Source: Bradyrhizobium acaciae (lineage in GTDB: Bacteria; Pseudomonadota; Alphaproteobacteria; Rhizobiales; Xanthobacteraceae). Taken from it: DNA of 38,641 nucleotides. Where the stretch lies: contig NZ_JACMYK010000068.1 of assembly GCF_020889785.1 (NCBI RefSeq), positions 1-38,641 on the forward strand, given 5' to 3'. Below the pieces are notes generated by a model. It was not told where the DNA came from, made no database searches, and saw only the letters and a program-made list of their open reading frames with translations. Shown piece by piece: positions 1-9,338 of the stretch; positions within the stretch are counted from its first letter, which is position 1, and each line of letters opens with the position of its first letter. The position numbers and the translations under genes were made by a program.

Positions 1-1
1 C

Positions 2-1876
2 GCGCCCGCCGGCCGCGCCGCCCCCGCGGCGGCGTCGATGGGCACGCTGAGCGCGGAGACCATCGCGCTGGTCAATCCGCAGAAGAACTACGCCCAATTC
101 CTGCTGCGCGCGCTGCTGCCGACCATCATCCACGTGGTGATCACGCTGGCCGCCGGCTATTCGGTCGGCTCCGAATTCCGCCGCCGCAACGCGCGGGAGT
201 GGCTCGACTGCGCCGGCGGCGATCCGATCGCCGCGCTCGCCGGCAAGCTGGCGCCACTGTTCGTTCTCTTCATCCTGATCATGCTGGCCCAGCCGCTGTT
301 CCTCGAGGGCGTGTTGCAGATTCCCTTCAAGGGCGACGCGCTGCTGATGATCGCCGCGGCCCTGCTGCTGATCATTGCCTATCTGTCGCTCGGAGCCCTG
401 TTGCAGCTCCTGGTCGGCGACCTCGCGACGGGGCTCGGACTGGCAGGCCTGATCGCCTCCCCCGCCTTCGGCTATGCCGGTGTCGGCTTTCCCACCATCG
501 GCATGAATACGTTTGCGCAAGTGTGGAGCGCGATCCTGCCGCTGCGCTGGTACATGGCGGTGCTGATGGGACAGGCGGCGCGCGGATTGCCGGCCTCTGA
601 ATCGGCGGTCCCGTTCGCCGCGCTCGCGGGCCTCGCGCTGCTGTTTGCCGCGCTGGCATTGCTGCGCATGGCGAGCCTGACGCGCAGGGGCTGGTTCACG
701 ACGGCGCGCCCGACTGAGCCGATCGTCAACGAAGAGATGCCACGCGGCGTCGGCGGCGCTTTCCTGGCGGAGTGGCGGCGCGTGCTCGGAACACGCAGCG
801 CCTTCAGCCTGCTGTTCCTGGCTCCGCTGGTCTACGGCATCTATTATCCGCAACCCTATTTGAACCAGATCCTCCGCAAGCTGCCCATCGCGGTCGTCGA
901 CAATGATCTCAGCGATCTCTCTCGGCAAATCGTCGAGACGCTGGATGCCAGCGGCACGTTGAGCGTGACGGTTCGCGCCCGCACGCTCGCGGAGGCGCGC
1001 ACCGCCATCGACCGCGGCCGGGCCTTTGCCGCCGTGCAGATCCCGCCCGGCACCGAACGCGACGTGCTCAAGGGCCTGACGGCGCACATCCCGGTCTATG
1101 CCGACGCGACCTATCTGTTCATCTTCAGGTCGACGGCAGGCGCGGTCGCGACCGCGGTCGGCACGCTGACATCCGAGCTGGTGTCGCGGGGCGCCCGCGC
1201 CGACGGCAGTCTGGTCAAGGCCAAGCTCGCGAGCATCAGCCCGGCCAACGTCCTGCTGCAACCGATCTTCAACCCGGTCGGCGGCTACGCCAGCTACATC
1301 GTCCCGGCGGCGTTCATCCTGATCCTGCAACAGACGCTGCTGATCGGCGCGGCGATGCTGACCGGCACGGCGCTGGCAAACTCCCGCAGCACGGTCGCGG
1401 GCGTGTTCGGGCGTGGCGTCGCCCATCTGACCATCTATCTGCCGGCGCTCGCGCTCTATCTGATCGTGCTGCCGCGGATCTATGGCTTTTCCACGCTTGG
1501 ACATCTGCCGCAGATCTTCGCGCTGGCGACCGTCTTCCTGCTGGCGACGAGCTTCATGGGACAGGCGATCGGCGCCTGGTTCACGCGGCCGGAAAACGCC
1601 ACCATCCTGCTGCTGGCGACCAGCCTGCCGCAATTCTTCACCGCCGGCTTCGCATGGCCGCGCGAGGCCATTCCCCCTGCGGCCACCGCACTCGGCCGGC
1701 TGTTTCCGGCCGACTCTGCGATCGACGGCCTGGTGCGCATCAACCAGCTCGGCGCAAGCATCTGGGAGGTCTCGCATGACTGGTTCAGGCTGTGGTGTCT
1801 GGCACTTGGCTATTTCGTGCTCGCGGTGATTTCCGCGCTGGTGTTCAAGAGAGGAGCGCAAGATGCCCCACGCTAA
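2..1876 (+). CDS. ABC-2 type transporter permease, tandem-fused, 5' end outside window
   Basis: Inner-membrane permease of an ABC exporter, probably for drugs or other hydrophobic compounds. The frame is open from base 2 with no stop before the first ATG at 38, and the protein begins in the middle of a membrane domain, so the true start lies upstream. Numbering from ATG 38, residues 25-210 hold the last membrane helices of one ABC-2 domain. Residues 255-605 form a second, complete ABC-2 unit: a helix near 255-270, an extracytoplasmic domain of about 130 residues starting near VVDNDLSDLS, then five or six helices. This two-in-one architecture is known for YhgE/YbhR-like permeases. The ATPase is not visible and may lie upstream. 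The stop overlaps the HlyD-type gene by 14 bp, so the two are translated together. Confidence 0.85.
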   Translation, partial: APAGRAAPAAASMGTLSAETIALVNPQKNYAQFLLRALLPTIIHVVITLAAGYSVGSEFRRRNAREWLDCAGGDPIAALAGKLAPLFVLFILIMLAQPLFLEGVLQIPFKGDALLMIAAALLLIIAYLSLGALLQLLVGDLATGLGLAGLIASPAFGYAGVGFPTIGMNTFAQVWSAILPLRWYMAVLMGQAARGLPASESAVPFAALAGLALLFAALALLRMASLTRRGWFTTARPTEPIVNEEMPRGVGGAFLAEWRRVLGTRSAFSLLFLAPLVYGIYYPQPYLNQILRKLPIAVVDNDLSDLSRQIVETLDASGTLSVTVRARTLAEARTAIDRGRAFAAVQIPPGTERDVLKGLTAHIPVYADATYLFIFRSTAGAVATAVGTLTSELVSRGARADGSLVKAKLASISPANVLLQPIFNPVGGYASYIVPAAFILILQQTLLIGAAMLTGTALANSRSTVAGVFGRGVAHLTIYLPALALYLIVLPRIYGFSTLGHLPQIFALATVFLLATSFMGQAIGAWFTRPENATILLLATSLPQFFTAGFAWPREAIPPAATALGRLFPADSAIDGLVRINQLGASIWEVSHDWFRLWCLALGYFVLAVISALVFKRGAQDAPR

Positions 1877-2834
1877 GCGCGTCGCCACCATCGCGATCCC
1901 GCTTGTGCTCATTGCGGGCGCGCTGATCTATGCCGCAAACCATGCGACGCCGGCGCCCGCGATCGTCGGTGTCGTCCGCTCGACAGAGGTCAGGATCGAG
2001 CCGGAAGTCAAAGGCCAGCTGGTGTCCATCGCGGTCGAAAAAGGCGCGCAGGTGCACGCGGGTGATGTTCTGGCGCGGCTCTCCGCCGTCGAACTGACCG
2101 CACAGGCGGACCAGGCGCGGGCCGCGCTCGCCGCTGCGGCGGCGAGCCGCAACAATGTCTATGCCGGCGTCCGCCGCGAGCAGATCGACTCGCTGAAGGC
2201 TGCGATCTCAAAAGCCAATTCGCGCCTCGACTATGTCGAGACCCAGCTCAAGCGGATCAGCACATTGGCGAGCCAGAGCTTCGAGACGCAGCAGGCGCTC
2301 GACCAGGCCGAGAACGATGTTGGCGCAGCGCGCGCCGGTGTGGCGGCAGCCCAGGCCAATTACGACGCGGCGGCGGCGGGGCCGACCAAGGAGGAGCGCG
2401 CCATCGCCGACGCCCAGGTGCAGGCCGCAGCTGCCGCCGTCGCGGTGCTGGAGCGCCGTCTCGACAAGATGGTGCTGCGCGCGCCGGCCGACGGCGTGGT
2501 CAGCGTCATCGCCGCGGAAGTCGGCGAGAACGTTCGCGCCGGCCAGCCGATCCTGATGGTCGCAGCAGCCGGCAAGCAATGGCTCTCGTTCAACGTGCGG
2601 GAGGATCATCTCGGCGGTCTTGCGATCGGAAAGACCGTGAACGTGATACGGAGCGCTGCCGGCAGCGCGACCAAGGCGCTCATCACCGAGTTGCAGCCGC
2701 TTGGGATCTTCGCCACCTGGCAGGCCGAGCGGGTCATCGGCGATCATGACCGCAATACGCTGCGCCTGCGTCTCGACCCCACGGGCACCGCGGATGGCCT
2801 CGAACCCGGCATGGCCGTCCGGATCGAGCGTTGA
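1863..2834 (+). CDS. HlyD-family membrane fusion protein
   Basis: Periplasmic adaptor of 323 aa that would link the inner-membrane ABC exporter to an outer-membrane channel. It has an N-terminal membrane anchor (residues 7-25), then a biotinyl-lipoyl-like half (VKGQLVSIAVEKGAQVHAGD, about 49-68), an alanine- and glutamine-rich coiled-coil hairpin (about 75-200), the second lipoyl half (LRAPADGVVSVIAAEVGENV) and a beta-barrel domain to the C-terminus. The ATG at 1863 follows AGAGGAGCGCAAG. It lies inside the end of the permease gene, which is strong evidence for one operon. The order permease then adaptor is less usual than adaptor first. The substrate cannot be told from sequence. Confidence 0.9.
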   Translation: MPHAKRVATIAIPLVLIAGALIYAANHATPAPAIVGVVRSTEVRIEPEVKGQLVSIAVEKGAQVHAGDVLARLSAVELTAQADQARAALAAAAASRNNVYAGVRREQIDSLKAAISKANSRLDYVETQLKRISTLASQSFETQQALDQAENDVGAARAGVAAAQANYDAAAAGPTKEERAIADAQVQAAAAAVAVLERRLDKMVLRAPADGVVSVIAAEVGENVRAGQPILMVAAAGKQWLSFNVREDHLGGLAIGKTVNVIRSAAGSATKALITELQPLGIFATWQAERVIGDHDRNTLRLRLDPTGTADGLEPGMAVRIER

Positions 2835-3028
2835 AACGCCCGGTGCCCGGACGCGAACGGCGATGACGTACGTGTCGCCGTCCGCACCTCTCCAAGGCTT
2901 TGTCTGTCCGCCCGCCTCACGGTCATCGGACTGTCAGAAGATTGAGACAAGAAGGCAACCGCGTCGGCCCTGTTCGGCTCGGCCGTCTGGCATCGCCCCG
3001 ATGCCACACAAGAGATGGAGGCTTGGCC

Positions 3029-4417
3029 GTGAAGCACATTCGTTCGGGACAGAACCTACATGTTGCAGCGATGTTGCTCGGCGCGGCGGTCCTGCTGCCG
3101 ACGCTGGCATCGGCCCAAACCGGCTCGGCGCCGGCCGGCGCAAAACCCTTCCTGACCGTCGACGGTAAGCTGCCGCTGGTGATCGGGCATCGCGGCGTGC
3201 CGGGCCTGGTGCCCGAGGAGACCGAGGCTTCGTACGAGCTGGCCGCCGACCTCGGCACGGACTCGCTCGAAGAAGACCTGCATCTGACCAAGGATTGCGT
3301 GCTGGTGGCGCGTCACAATCCATGGCTCGGCGACAACACCAACGTTGCCGAAGTGGCGAAGACCAATGCGGAAGTCGCCAAGCGCAAGCGCACGGTGCCC
3401 GGCGTTCCCGTCAAGGTGAAATGGGCGCAAACAGCCGCCGGCGGGCCGGGTGAATATCCGACAGATCTCGTCGATCCAGCCGATCCGAAGTCGGTGCTGA
3501 AGGCGCTGATCGTCGACGGCGACGACCATACCAACGACTGGTCGATCACCGACTTCACCATGACCGAGCTGAGGACCTGGATCGCCGGCACCACCTATGA
3601 TGCGGCCAACGAACGGCCGAAACTGTTCAACGGCAAGTTTCCGATCATCAGCTTCCAGGACATCATCGACATCGCCAAGGCCAAGAGCAAGGCGACGGGA
3701 CGTTCGATCTCCGTCTATCCGGAAACCAAGAACCCGACCTGGAACAATGCGCAGGCGATCGCCAATGGCTGCGGCGCGCCCGGCAGCCGCCCGCTCGAGG
3801 ATGCCCTGATCAAGATCATCAAGGAGAACGGCCTCAATGCGAAGGACGCTCCGATCATCGTTCAGAGCTTCGAGCCCGGCAGCCTGAAATACATGCGCAG
3901 CCAAGGACTGGAAGCGCGGCAGGTCCAGCTGATCGACGGCAACGGCGTCGACTTCAAGACCGGCAAGGTCTTGCTCAACAACATCGCCAATTCGCGTCCA
4001 TACGACTGGACGGTCGCGGGTGACAGCCGCACCTTCGATGCGATGCTGACGCCCGATGGCCTCGCGGAGATCAAGACCTATGCCGACGGCATCGGTCCGT
4101 GGAAGGCCTACATCGTCCCCTACAAGATCTCGCCGTGGAAGGACAGCACCGCCGACGGCAAGCCTTACAAGGGATCGACGGCCGAGGCCTCGACGCAGGA
4201 CGCCACCAGCGTCATTGCCGACGCGCACAAGCTCGGCCTGTTCGTGCACGTCTTCACCTTCCGGAACGAGAAGAAATATCTGGCGGCCGACTATCGCGGC
4301 GATCCCGCTCTCGAATATCTGAAGTTCTTCCGTCTCGGCGTCGATGGGGTGTTCACCGATTTCACTCACACCGGCGTCGCCGCCCGCGCCGCCTACCTGC
4401 GTGAACTGGGCTGGTGA
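3029..4417 (+). CDS. Exported glycerophosphodiester phosphodiesterase
   Basis: GDPD-family enzyme (462 aa) hydrolysing glycerophosphodiesters to glycerol-3-phosphate and an alcohol, probably in the periplasm. I chose GTG 3029 because GGAGG sits 7 nt before it and it opens directly into a signal peptide (charged KHIR, hydrophobic AAMLLGAAVLLPTLASA, cleavage about residue 29). The open frame extends to 2900 but without export features. Family motifs: GHRGVPG (H54, R55), PEET near 62-65, EEDLHLTKD (81-89) and a His at 96 in RHNPW, where most family members have HD. The gene is longer than bacterial GlpQ (about 350 aa) because of insertions around 105-190. It is convergent with the mannosidase gene and separated from it by a hairpin. 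A phosphate or glycerol scavenging role is inferred. Confidence 0.9.
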   Translation: MKHIRSGQNLHVAAMLLGAAVLLPTLASAQTGSAPAGAKPFLTVDGKLPLVIGHRGVPGLVPEETEASYELAADLGTDSLEEDLHLTKDCVLVARHNPWLGDNTNVAEVAKTNAEVAKRKRTVPGVPVKVKWAQTAAGGPGEYPTDLVDPADPKSVLKALIVDGDDHTNDWSITDFTMTELRTWIAGTTYDAANERPKLFNGKFPIISFQDIIDIAKAKSKATGRSISVYPETKNPTWNNAQAIANGCGAPGSRPLEDALIKIIKENGLNAKDAPIIVQSFEPGSLKYMRSQGLEARQVQLIDGNGVDFKTGKVLLNNIANSRPYDWTVAGDSRTFDAMLTPDGLAEIKTYADGIGPWKAYIVPYKISPWKDSTADGKPYKGSTAEASTQDATSVIADAHKLGLFVHVFTFRNEKKYLAADYRGDPALEYLKFFRLGVDGVFTDFTHTGVAARAAYLRELGW

Positions 4418-4429
4418 TCTCGCAACACG

Positions 4430-4454
4430 GCGCACCCGGCATCACCGGGCGCGC
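4430..4454. terminator. Hairpin between convergent genes, putative bidirectional terminator
   Basis: GCGCACCCGG and CCGGGCGCGC (9 of 10 pairs) flank a 5-nt loop between the GDPD stop (4417) and the mannosidase stop (4460). No long T run follows on either side. The form resembles the clearer terminator at 7706-7728. Confidence 0.55.
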
Positions 4455-4459
4455 CTGTA

Positions 4460-7400
4460 TCACTGCTGAAAAACCCGCAGCGTTGCGATCTGGAACGGAC
4501 GCAACGACAGACGACAGCGCCGGGCTTCGGTCGGAGCGGCGGCGATGCGATCTTCCAGCGTGTTGCTGATCCACACCGACGATATGTCGACGCCGAAATC
4601 GAGCGTCGCGGCGGCGCGAACGCCCGCACTCTCATAGAGCCGCACCACCCAGCCTTCGCCATCCTCGGCGGGCTTGATCGTGTCGATGATCACGTTGGCC
4701 GGGGTCGCTGTCAGGAACGATTGCCGCAGCGGCGCGCGCGGCTGCCCTTTGGCCCAGAGCATCGGACGCTCAAAGCACAAAGCGCGCCCAACCGTGTCGG
4801 CCGCGCGCCAATCACCCTGATGGGGATAGATCGCGTAGCGCATCCGGTGCCGCCCGATATCGGCCTGTGGATCAGGCACCTCGGAGCCGCGGAGCAGCGT
4901 CAGCGCGAGCTGGTTGCCGAACGCCGAATAGCCATGACGGCAATCGCTGAACAACGACACGCCGAAATCCGGCTCGGCGAGATCGGCCCAGCGATGCCCC
5001 GGCACCTCGTACTTGGCCGCATCGGCATCGGTGCTGGCATGGGTAGGCCGCTCGGTTGCGCCTAACATGGTCTCATAGGTTGCGTTCGATGCGCGGCAGG
5101 CCACGGGGAACATGACCTTCAGCGCCGTCTTGCGCTCCTGCCAATCGACCGTCGTCTCGAATTCGAGATGATCCGCGCCGGCATCGAGGCGGATCACCTG
5201 AGACAGCCGGCTCACGCGTCCGAGCCCGCGCTCGAAACGGATCTCGCCGCGCAGCCCGCCATCCGACAGCACTTCGCAACTCACCTCGCCGGTCACGTCG
5301 CGCGCGGTCTCCAGCGCGAATGGATCGATATCCCACGCCTCGAAATCGAGCGGCCTGTCGTCGAGCAGCAGCATGCGCGCCGCCGGCGATGCGAACGTCT
5401 CGCGGCCGCTCGCGATATGCAGCAGGGACCGGACAAGTCCAGTGCGGTCGATACGTGCGGTGAGTCGCGCATTCGACAGCACGAAGCCGTCCGTATCGGC
5501 GGCAACGGTGACGCGGTCATCGATCGGCTTCACTTCTCCCGCCGCAAAAGGCGCGGCGACGACATGGCGAAGCACCCCGTCGGGATCGGAAGCGACTTCG
5601 GCGCGCGGTCGGCCCAGCGTGTTGACCGGCGTCCAACCTTCACCTTCGCAGAGCGTGCCCAACAGCACCTGCGTGCGGCGGCCGGCCTCCTCCGCCACCC
5701 CGGCGAGCTCGACCTCCGCCCGCTCGTAGACCTCGCGGATGCTGCTGCCGGGGATGATGTCGTGAAACTGGTTGACCAGCAGCGTCCGCCACAGACCTTC
5801 GATTTCCTGCGCGGACGGCGCCGGTTGCTGCCAGGCCGTCGCGACCGCGGCCACGAATTCGAGCGCCTGAAGGCCCGCCTCGCAGGCGCGGTTGAGCCGC
5901 TTGGTCTCCGACTGCGTGGTGTAGGTGCCGCGATGATATTCGAGATAGAGCTCGCCTTCGATCGTCGCCAGATTCGGCGCCGACATCGCCAGGCGGTCGA
6001 AGAAATCGTCGACGGTGCGGATTTCAATCCGCGGCAGTCCCTGCAGATCCTTCATCCGTTGCAACGCCTCGAGCATCGTCTCATCGGCGCCGCCACCGCC
6101 GTCGCCATACCCGAACAGATAGAGCGCGTCGGGCGATCGGTCGGCATCCTTGTAATTGGCCGCGTGATAGCGGAGCTCGGCAAGCTGCACCGATCCGTTG
6201 TAGGTGTCCGCCGGCGGGAAATGTGCCAGCACCGTGCTGCCGTCCAGTCCACGCCAGTGGAAGCTGTGATGCGGCGGCGAAGTGAACCTGTTCCACGACA
6301 GCTTCTGGGTCAGGAAGCGCGACATCCCCGCCGACTGCATCAGTTGCGGCAGCTGGGCGTCGTAGCCGAACACGTCGGGATTCCAGAACACCGTGGAGCG
6401 TGCGCCAAACACGCGCTCGAAGTAGCGTTGGCCATAGAGAAACTGCCGGCAGATCGACTCGCCCCATGGCAGGTTGCAGTCCGGTTCGATCCAGCTGCCG
6501 CCGACCGGAATCCATTGCCCGGCCGCTGCCTTGGCACGGATCCGTGCGAACAGGTCAGGGTCGCTCTGCTCGACGACGGCATACTGATAGGCCTGCGAGC
6601 AGGCGAACTTGAAATCGGGATAGCGGTCCATCAGTGCGACGGCCGTGGAGAAGCTGCGTTGCGCCTTGCGGCGTGTTTCTGCCAGCGGCCACAGCCACGC
6701 GGTGTCGAGATGGGCATGGCCGATCGCCGACATCTCGTGGGCAATGGTGCCGTTGCGCGCCGCCAGCAAGCCGTTGAGGGTCTCCCGCGCCGCCGGCCAG
6801 GTTGCGCGATCGTCGGGATCGGCGATGTTGCAAACGCGATTGAGATCGTGCAGCAGGCGCCCCGCCCAGGTCCGGTCCAGCGCCGGCTGTGCGGTCTCGC
6901 CGACGGCGCCGTAGGCCCTGCTCTTCGTCGCGGGATCCCGATCGGCCTCGAGCTGGCGAAGCACCTCGTAGTCGAAATAGAACGCGGAGGCCTCGGCATC
7001 GAAGCGGCGCAGGTCGCACGCGACCAGCGCGTAGGCTTGCGGATCGCTCCAGAACGCACCGAACAGGCCGTTGCAGGCAATCTCCACATGGAAGCTGACG
7101 GTCTCGCCACCACGTGCCGGCTGAACAAGCGGGGCGGTGTGACGGCCGGGATTGAGACCTTGCGACGAGCGTCCGTCGAGCCAAAGCAGCGCTTCCGAAC
7201 GGCTGTCCCAATAGAGATCGACGCGCGAGCCGGCCCAGGCCTCCGGCACCTCCGCCACGACCCGTACCCAATAGGTCGCCCATAGCGGCCCCAGCGTCTC
7301 GCCCAATGCGACCGGCCGATAATCCAGCTCGAGGGCTTCCGCAAAGCTGATCCGCTCGGTGGGACCGGCGATTTCGAGCGAGGTGACCGGCACGCTGTCG

Positions 7401-7522
7401 GCATGAATCTTCTGCTGCAGCCGCCCTGCGAAGCTCTCCAGCCTGCGCCGCGTGTATTGCGGGTAGCGACCGCGGATCCGCGCTACCGCGGGATTGCCGC
7501 TCTCTCGATCGGTTTCATTCAT
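4460..7522 (-). CDS. Alpha-mannosidase, glycoside hydrolase family 38
   Basis: Large GH38 retaining alpha-mannosidase (1020 aa), the usual size for bacterial members. No signal peptide is visible, so it is probably cytoplasmic. Residues 1-250 are the N-terminal beta-sandwich region. The catalytic domain starts at IGHAHLDTAWLWP, where H271 and D273 match the zinc ligands of the family. FWNPDVFGYDAQLPQ carries the predicted nucleophile D383. LSWNRF (409-414) and the glycine-rich GYGDGGGG further on are also typical. The C-terminal half is the all-beta domain. The start ATG at 7522 gives MNETDRES; I see no strong ribosome site. It stands alone, convergent with GDPD and downstream of a terminator. 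Its natural substrate, a free mannoside or an oligosaccharide, cannot be stated. Confidence 0.93.
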   Translation of the reverse strand: MNETDRESGNPAVARIRGRYPQYTRRRLESFAGRLQQKIHADSVPVTSLEIAGPTERISFAEALELDYRPVALGETLGPLWATYWVRVVAEVPEAWAGSRVDLYWDSRSEALLWLDGRSSQGLNPGRHTAPLVQPARGGETVSFHVEIACNGLFGAFWSDPQAYALVACDLRRFDAEASAFYFDYEVLRQLEADRDPATKSRAYGAVGETAQPALDRTWAGRLLHDLNRVCNIADPDDRATWPAARETLNGLLAARNGTIAHEMSAIGHAHLDTAWLWPLAETRRKAQRSFSTAVALMDRYPDFKFACSQAYQYAVVEQSDPDLFARIRAKAAAGQWIPVGGSWIEPDCNLPWGESICRQFLYGQRYFERVFGARSTVFWNPDVFGYDAQLPQLMQSAGMSRFLTQKLSWNRFTSPPHHSFHWRGLDGSTVLAHFPPADTYNGSVQLAELRYHAANYKDADRSPDALYLFGYGDGGGGADETMLEALQRMKDLQGLPRIEIRTVDDFFDRLAMSAPNLATIEGELYLEYHRGTYTTQSETKRLNRACEAGLQALEFVAAVATAWQQPAPSAQEIEGLWRTLLVNQFHDIIPGSSIREVYERAEVELAGVAEEAGRRTQVLLGTLCEGEGWTPVNTLGRPRAEVASDPDGVLRHVVAAPFAAGEVKPIDDRVTVAADTDGFVLSNARLTARIDRTGLVRSLLHIASGRETFASPAARMLLLDDRPLDFEAWDIDPFALETARDVTGEVSCEVLSDGGLRGEIRFERGLGRVSRLSQVIRLDAGADHLEFETTVDWQERKTALKVMFPVACRASNATYETMLGATERPTHASTDADAAKYEVPGHRWADLAEPDFGVSLFSDCRHGYSAFGNQLALTLLRGSEVPDPQADIGRHRMRYAIYPHQGDWRAADTVGRALCFERPMLWAKGQPRAPLRQSFLTATPANVIIDTIKPAEDGEGWVVRLYESAGVRAAATLDFGVDISSVWISNTLEDRIAAAPTEARRCRLSLRPFQIATLRVFQQ

Positions 7523-7699
7523 CGGATTCTTCAGCCAGTTGACGAAAGAGGACCCATGCGCAATTCAATGATCGATCGTAGCAGCGGCGCCTCGCGGACA
7601 TCACCTTACCAAAGGTGCAGCGGCGCGATATCCAAAACTGTCTTTTGCCTAACTCGTTTGTTTTGCCCTTACGACCGGGGATTTTATCTCCCGGCCAAC

Positions 7700-7728
7700 A
7701 AAAAGCGCGCCCGGCAGTACCGGGCGCG
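7700..7728 (-). terminator. Rho-independent terminator of the exported PRC-barrel gene
   Basis: Read on the minus strand, a perfect 9-bp stem CGCGCCCGG/CCGGGCGCG with a 5-nt loop (7706-7728) is followed by GC and then TTTTT (7704-7700). It lies about 30 bp after the PRC-barrel stop at 7757. Confidence 0.85.
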
Positions 7729-7756
7729 TTGGTCTCTTGCATTGCGACGATACGCG

Positions 7757-8299
7757 TCAGTCGGTCGCGTACTTGAACTCGGGCATCGCCTTCAGCTCAT
7801 CCTTGGTCGCATTGAAGACCGCGTGATCCGGATACCAGGGATTCGGCTTCGACGTCGCCGCAACAGGCGCCGCGCCCGTGGTGGTCGTGGACTTGGTCGT
7901 GCTGTCGGTATTTGACGCGCCGGTATAGGCGATCGGCTCGTTGACGAATTTCACCTTGTCGATCGGGACGGCGACCAGATGCTCGCCGACGCCGAGGAAG
8001 CCGCCCACGCCGATCACCACGGCCTTGATGGTACCGCCCTTCTCCATCAAGAGATCATTGATCGAGCCGACGCTCTCGTTCTTGTCGTTGTACACGCTCA
8101 GTCCAACGACCTTCGACGCGCGCCAGTTGCCCTTGAATTCGGTCGGCGACGTGGCTGACGTTGATGCAGCCGGAGCCGGCGACGTGGTTGACGCCGCAGG
8201 AGCCATCTTGTCGTTCTTGTCGGTGGGCGCCTGCGCAAACGCGACGGTAGCAAGCAACGCGGAGCCGGCAACGCCGGCAAAGATGGATTTGATCAGCAT
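7757..8299 (-). CDS. Exported PRC-barrel domain protein
   Basis: Small periplasmic protein (180 aa). It has a signal peptide (MLIKSIFAGVAGSALLATVAFA, cleavage near residue 22), then a low-complexity Ala/Ser/Thr/Pro linker to about 55. A PRC-barrel follows at about 58-118 (WRASKVVGLSVYNDKNESVG, INDLLMEKGG, AVVIGVGGFLGVGEHLVAVP), then a Thr/Ser-rich stretch and a short tail ending FKYATD. PRC-barrels are small beta-barrels found in photosynthetic reaction centres, RimM and many stress-linked alphaproteobacterial proteins; the partner here is unknown. GAGGAG lies 7 nt before the ATG. A cytosolic PRC-barrel gene lies upstream on the same strand. Confidence 0.88.
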   Translation of the reverse strand: MLIKSIFAGVAGSALLATVAFAQAPTDKNDKMAPAASTTSPAPAASTSATSPTEFKGNWRASKVVGLSVYNDKNESVGSINDLLMEKGGTIKAVVIGVGGFLGVGEHLVAVPIDKVKFVNEPIAYTGASNTDSTTKSTTTTGAAPVAATSKPNPWYPDHAVFNATKDELKAMPEFKYATD

Positions 8300-8676
8300 T
8301 ATGCGCTCTCCTCAGTTCGCAAAATCGATGCTGGGAGAACCCGGGATATCGGCGACGGTTCCTATCGAACCTGCGCTCAAGAGCCGCTGCGGCGCGTGGG
8401 AACACCAATGCTTGGGAACGCCATGGAGGCGGTGCGGCAAGCCCGCACAGATAGACTTCCCCAACGCATGGAACGTTGCGGCGCTTGACGAAAGCGATCG
8501 TCACCTCTCAACTGGGTTGCGGTTGAGCCTCACGACTGCGCCGGACGCGCAGTCCCTGATGTGACGATGTTTGGCTCACTAAGTCGTCCCGGCGAACCGC
8601 GCTGCACAAGCGCCCGCCTCATCGATCGACCTTGTCGACCGACATCTGTCGATCACGCGCGCTGATCACCGCGCGA
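8300..8676. other. Intergenic region between the two PRC-barrel genes
   Basis: This 377-bp stretch holds the ribosome site and presumably the promoter of the exported PRC-barrel gene. I see no convincing ORF, RNA gene or long repeat. ORFs that cross it are continuations of frames antisense to real genes. Confidence 0.5.
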
Positions 8677-9054
8677 TCAGAAGCCGCCCCAGTAAGGCGG
8701 CACGCCGTAGAAGCGATGCAGCTCGACTTCCTGCGAGCGATCGCCCCAGTCGAAATCCTTGTCGGCGCGGAACGACGGCGCGCGCTTCAGCTCGTCGTCC
8801 TCGATGTCGAGCTCGTAGGCCTCGAATTTCGGACTGTAGTGCAGCCGACCCCACGGCAGCGGAATCAGATTGGTTCCGATGCCGAGGAAACCGCCGAAGC
8901 TCAACACTGCGTACGACACCTTGCCCGAGATCTTGTCGATCATCAGCCGTTCGATGTGGCCGATCATGTCGCCATTGGCCCGGCGCACTGCCGTCCCCTC
9001 GACCCGGTCGCTTGCAATGAGTTGATGCGGCCTGGTCCTGACCTCGACAGCCAT
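8677..9054 (-). CDS. PRC-barrel domain protein, cytosolic
   Basis: PRC-barrel protein of 125 aa without a signal peptide. I chose ATG 9054 (MAVEVRTRPHQL) because GGGAGGG lies 5 nt upstream; a frame-compatible ATG at 9084 has no such site. The PRC segment is IASDRVEGTAVRRANGDMIG, then DKISGKVSYAVLSFGGFLGIG and NLIPLPWGRLHY, covering about residues 13-75. It is followed by an acidic region and a C-terminus rich in aromatics (FYGVPPYWGGF). It shares the barrel with the neighbouring exported protein, but the two differ outside it, so this is a family pair and not a recent duplication. Function unknown; probably stress- or envelope-related. Confidence 0.85.
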   Translation of the reverse strand: MAVEVRTRPHQLIASDRVEGTAVRRANGDMIGHIERLMIDKISGKVSYAVLSFGGFLGIGTNLIPLPWGRLHYSPKFEAYELDIEDDELKRAPSFRADKDFDWGDRSQEVELHRFYGVPPYWGGF

Positions 9055-9202
9055 CTCACCCTCCCTGACCTGAAAGAGAAACAACGCGTCGCCGGGGAAA
9101 CCGGTTCCGCGCCCGATACGACAGCGAACCTTCCCTTTTTCCGACGGCCCCGCTGGCGGGCCCCGGGCATGGAGCGGAGAAGTTCGGCCAAATTTTCAAT
9201 GC

Positions 9203-9227
9203 GTTAGCTTGATAACAGAACGCTAAC
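9203..9227. promoter_or_regulatory. Dyad GTTAGC-N13-GCTAAC in a divergent promoter region
   Basis: A perfect 6-bp inverted repeat with 13-nt spacing lies in the 284-bp gap between the PRC-barrel gene (start 9054, minus) and the response regulator (start 9339, plus). It could be a site for the adjacent OmpR-type regulator or another factor. Short dyads arise by chance, so this is weak. Confidence 0.3.
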
Positions 9228-9338
9228 TTTTCTCCCCGCCGGGGACCTGTTTAACTCGACCGGCCGCGCAAGACTTCAGACATGCACTGAAACAAAATTC
9301 CTGAGCCGCTTCCCCCGAATCACGGACAAAAGATCGGT

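Noticed and set aside
3056..4435. 459-codon open frame antisense to the GDPD gene
   Set aside because: High GC makes long antisense frames common; the plus strand has a signal peptide, ribosome site and GDPD motifs, and the antisense product has no recognisable features.
5168..7285. 705-codon plus-strand frame opposite the mannosidase
   Set aside because: The minus strand encodes a full GH38 enzyme with all motifs; the opposing frame is a low-complexity shadow rich in Arg, Ala and Gly.
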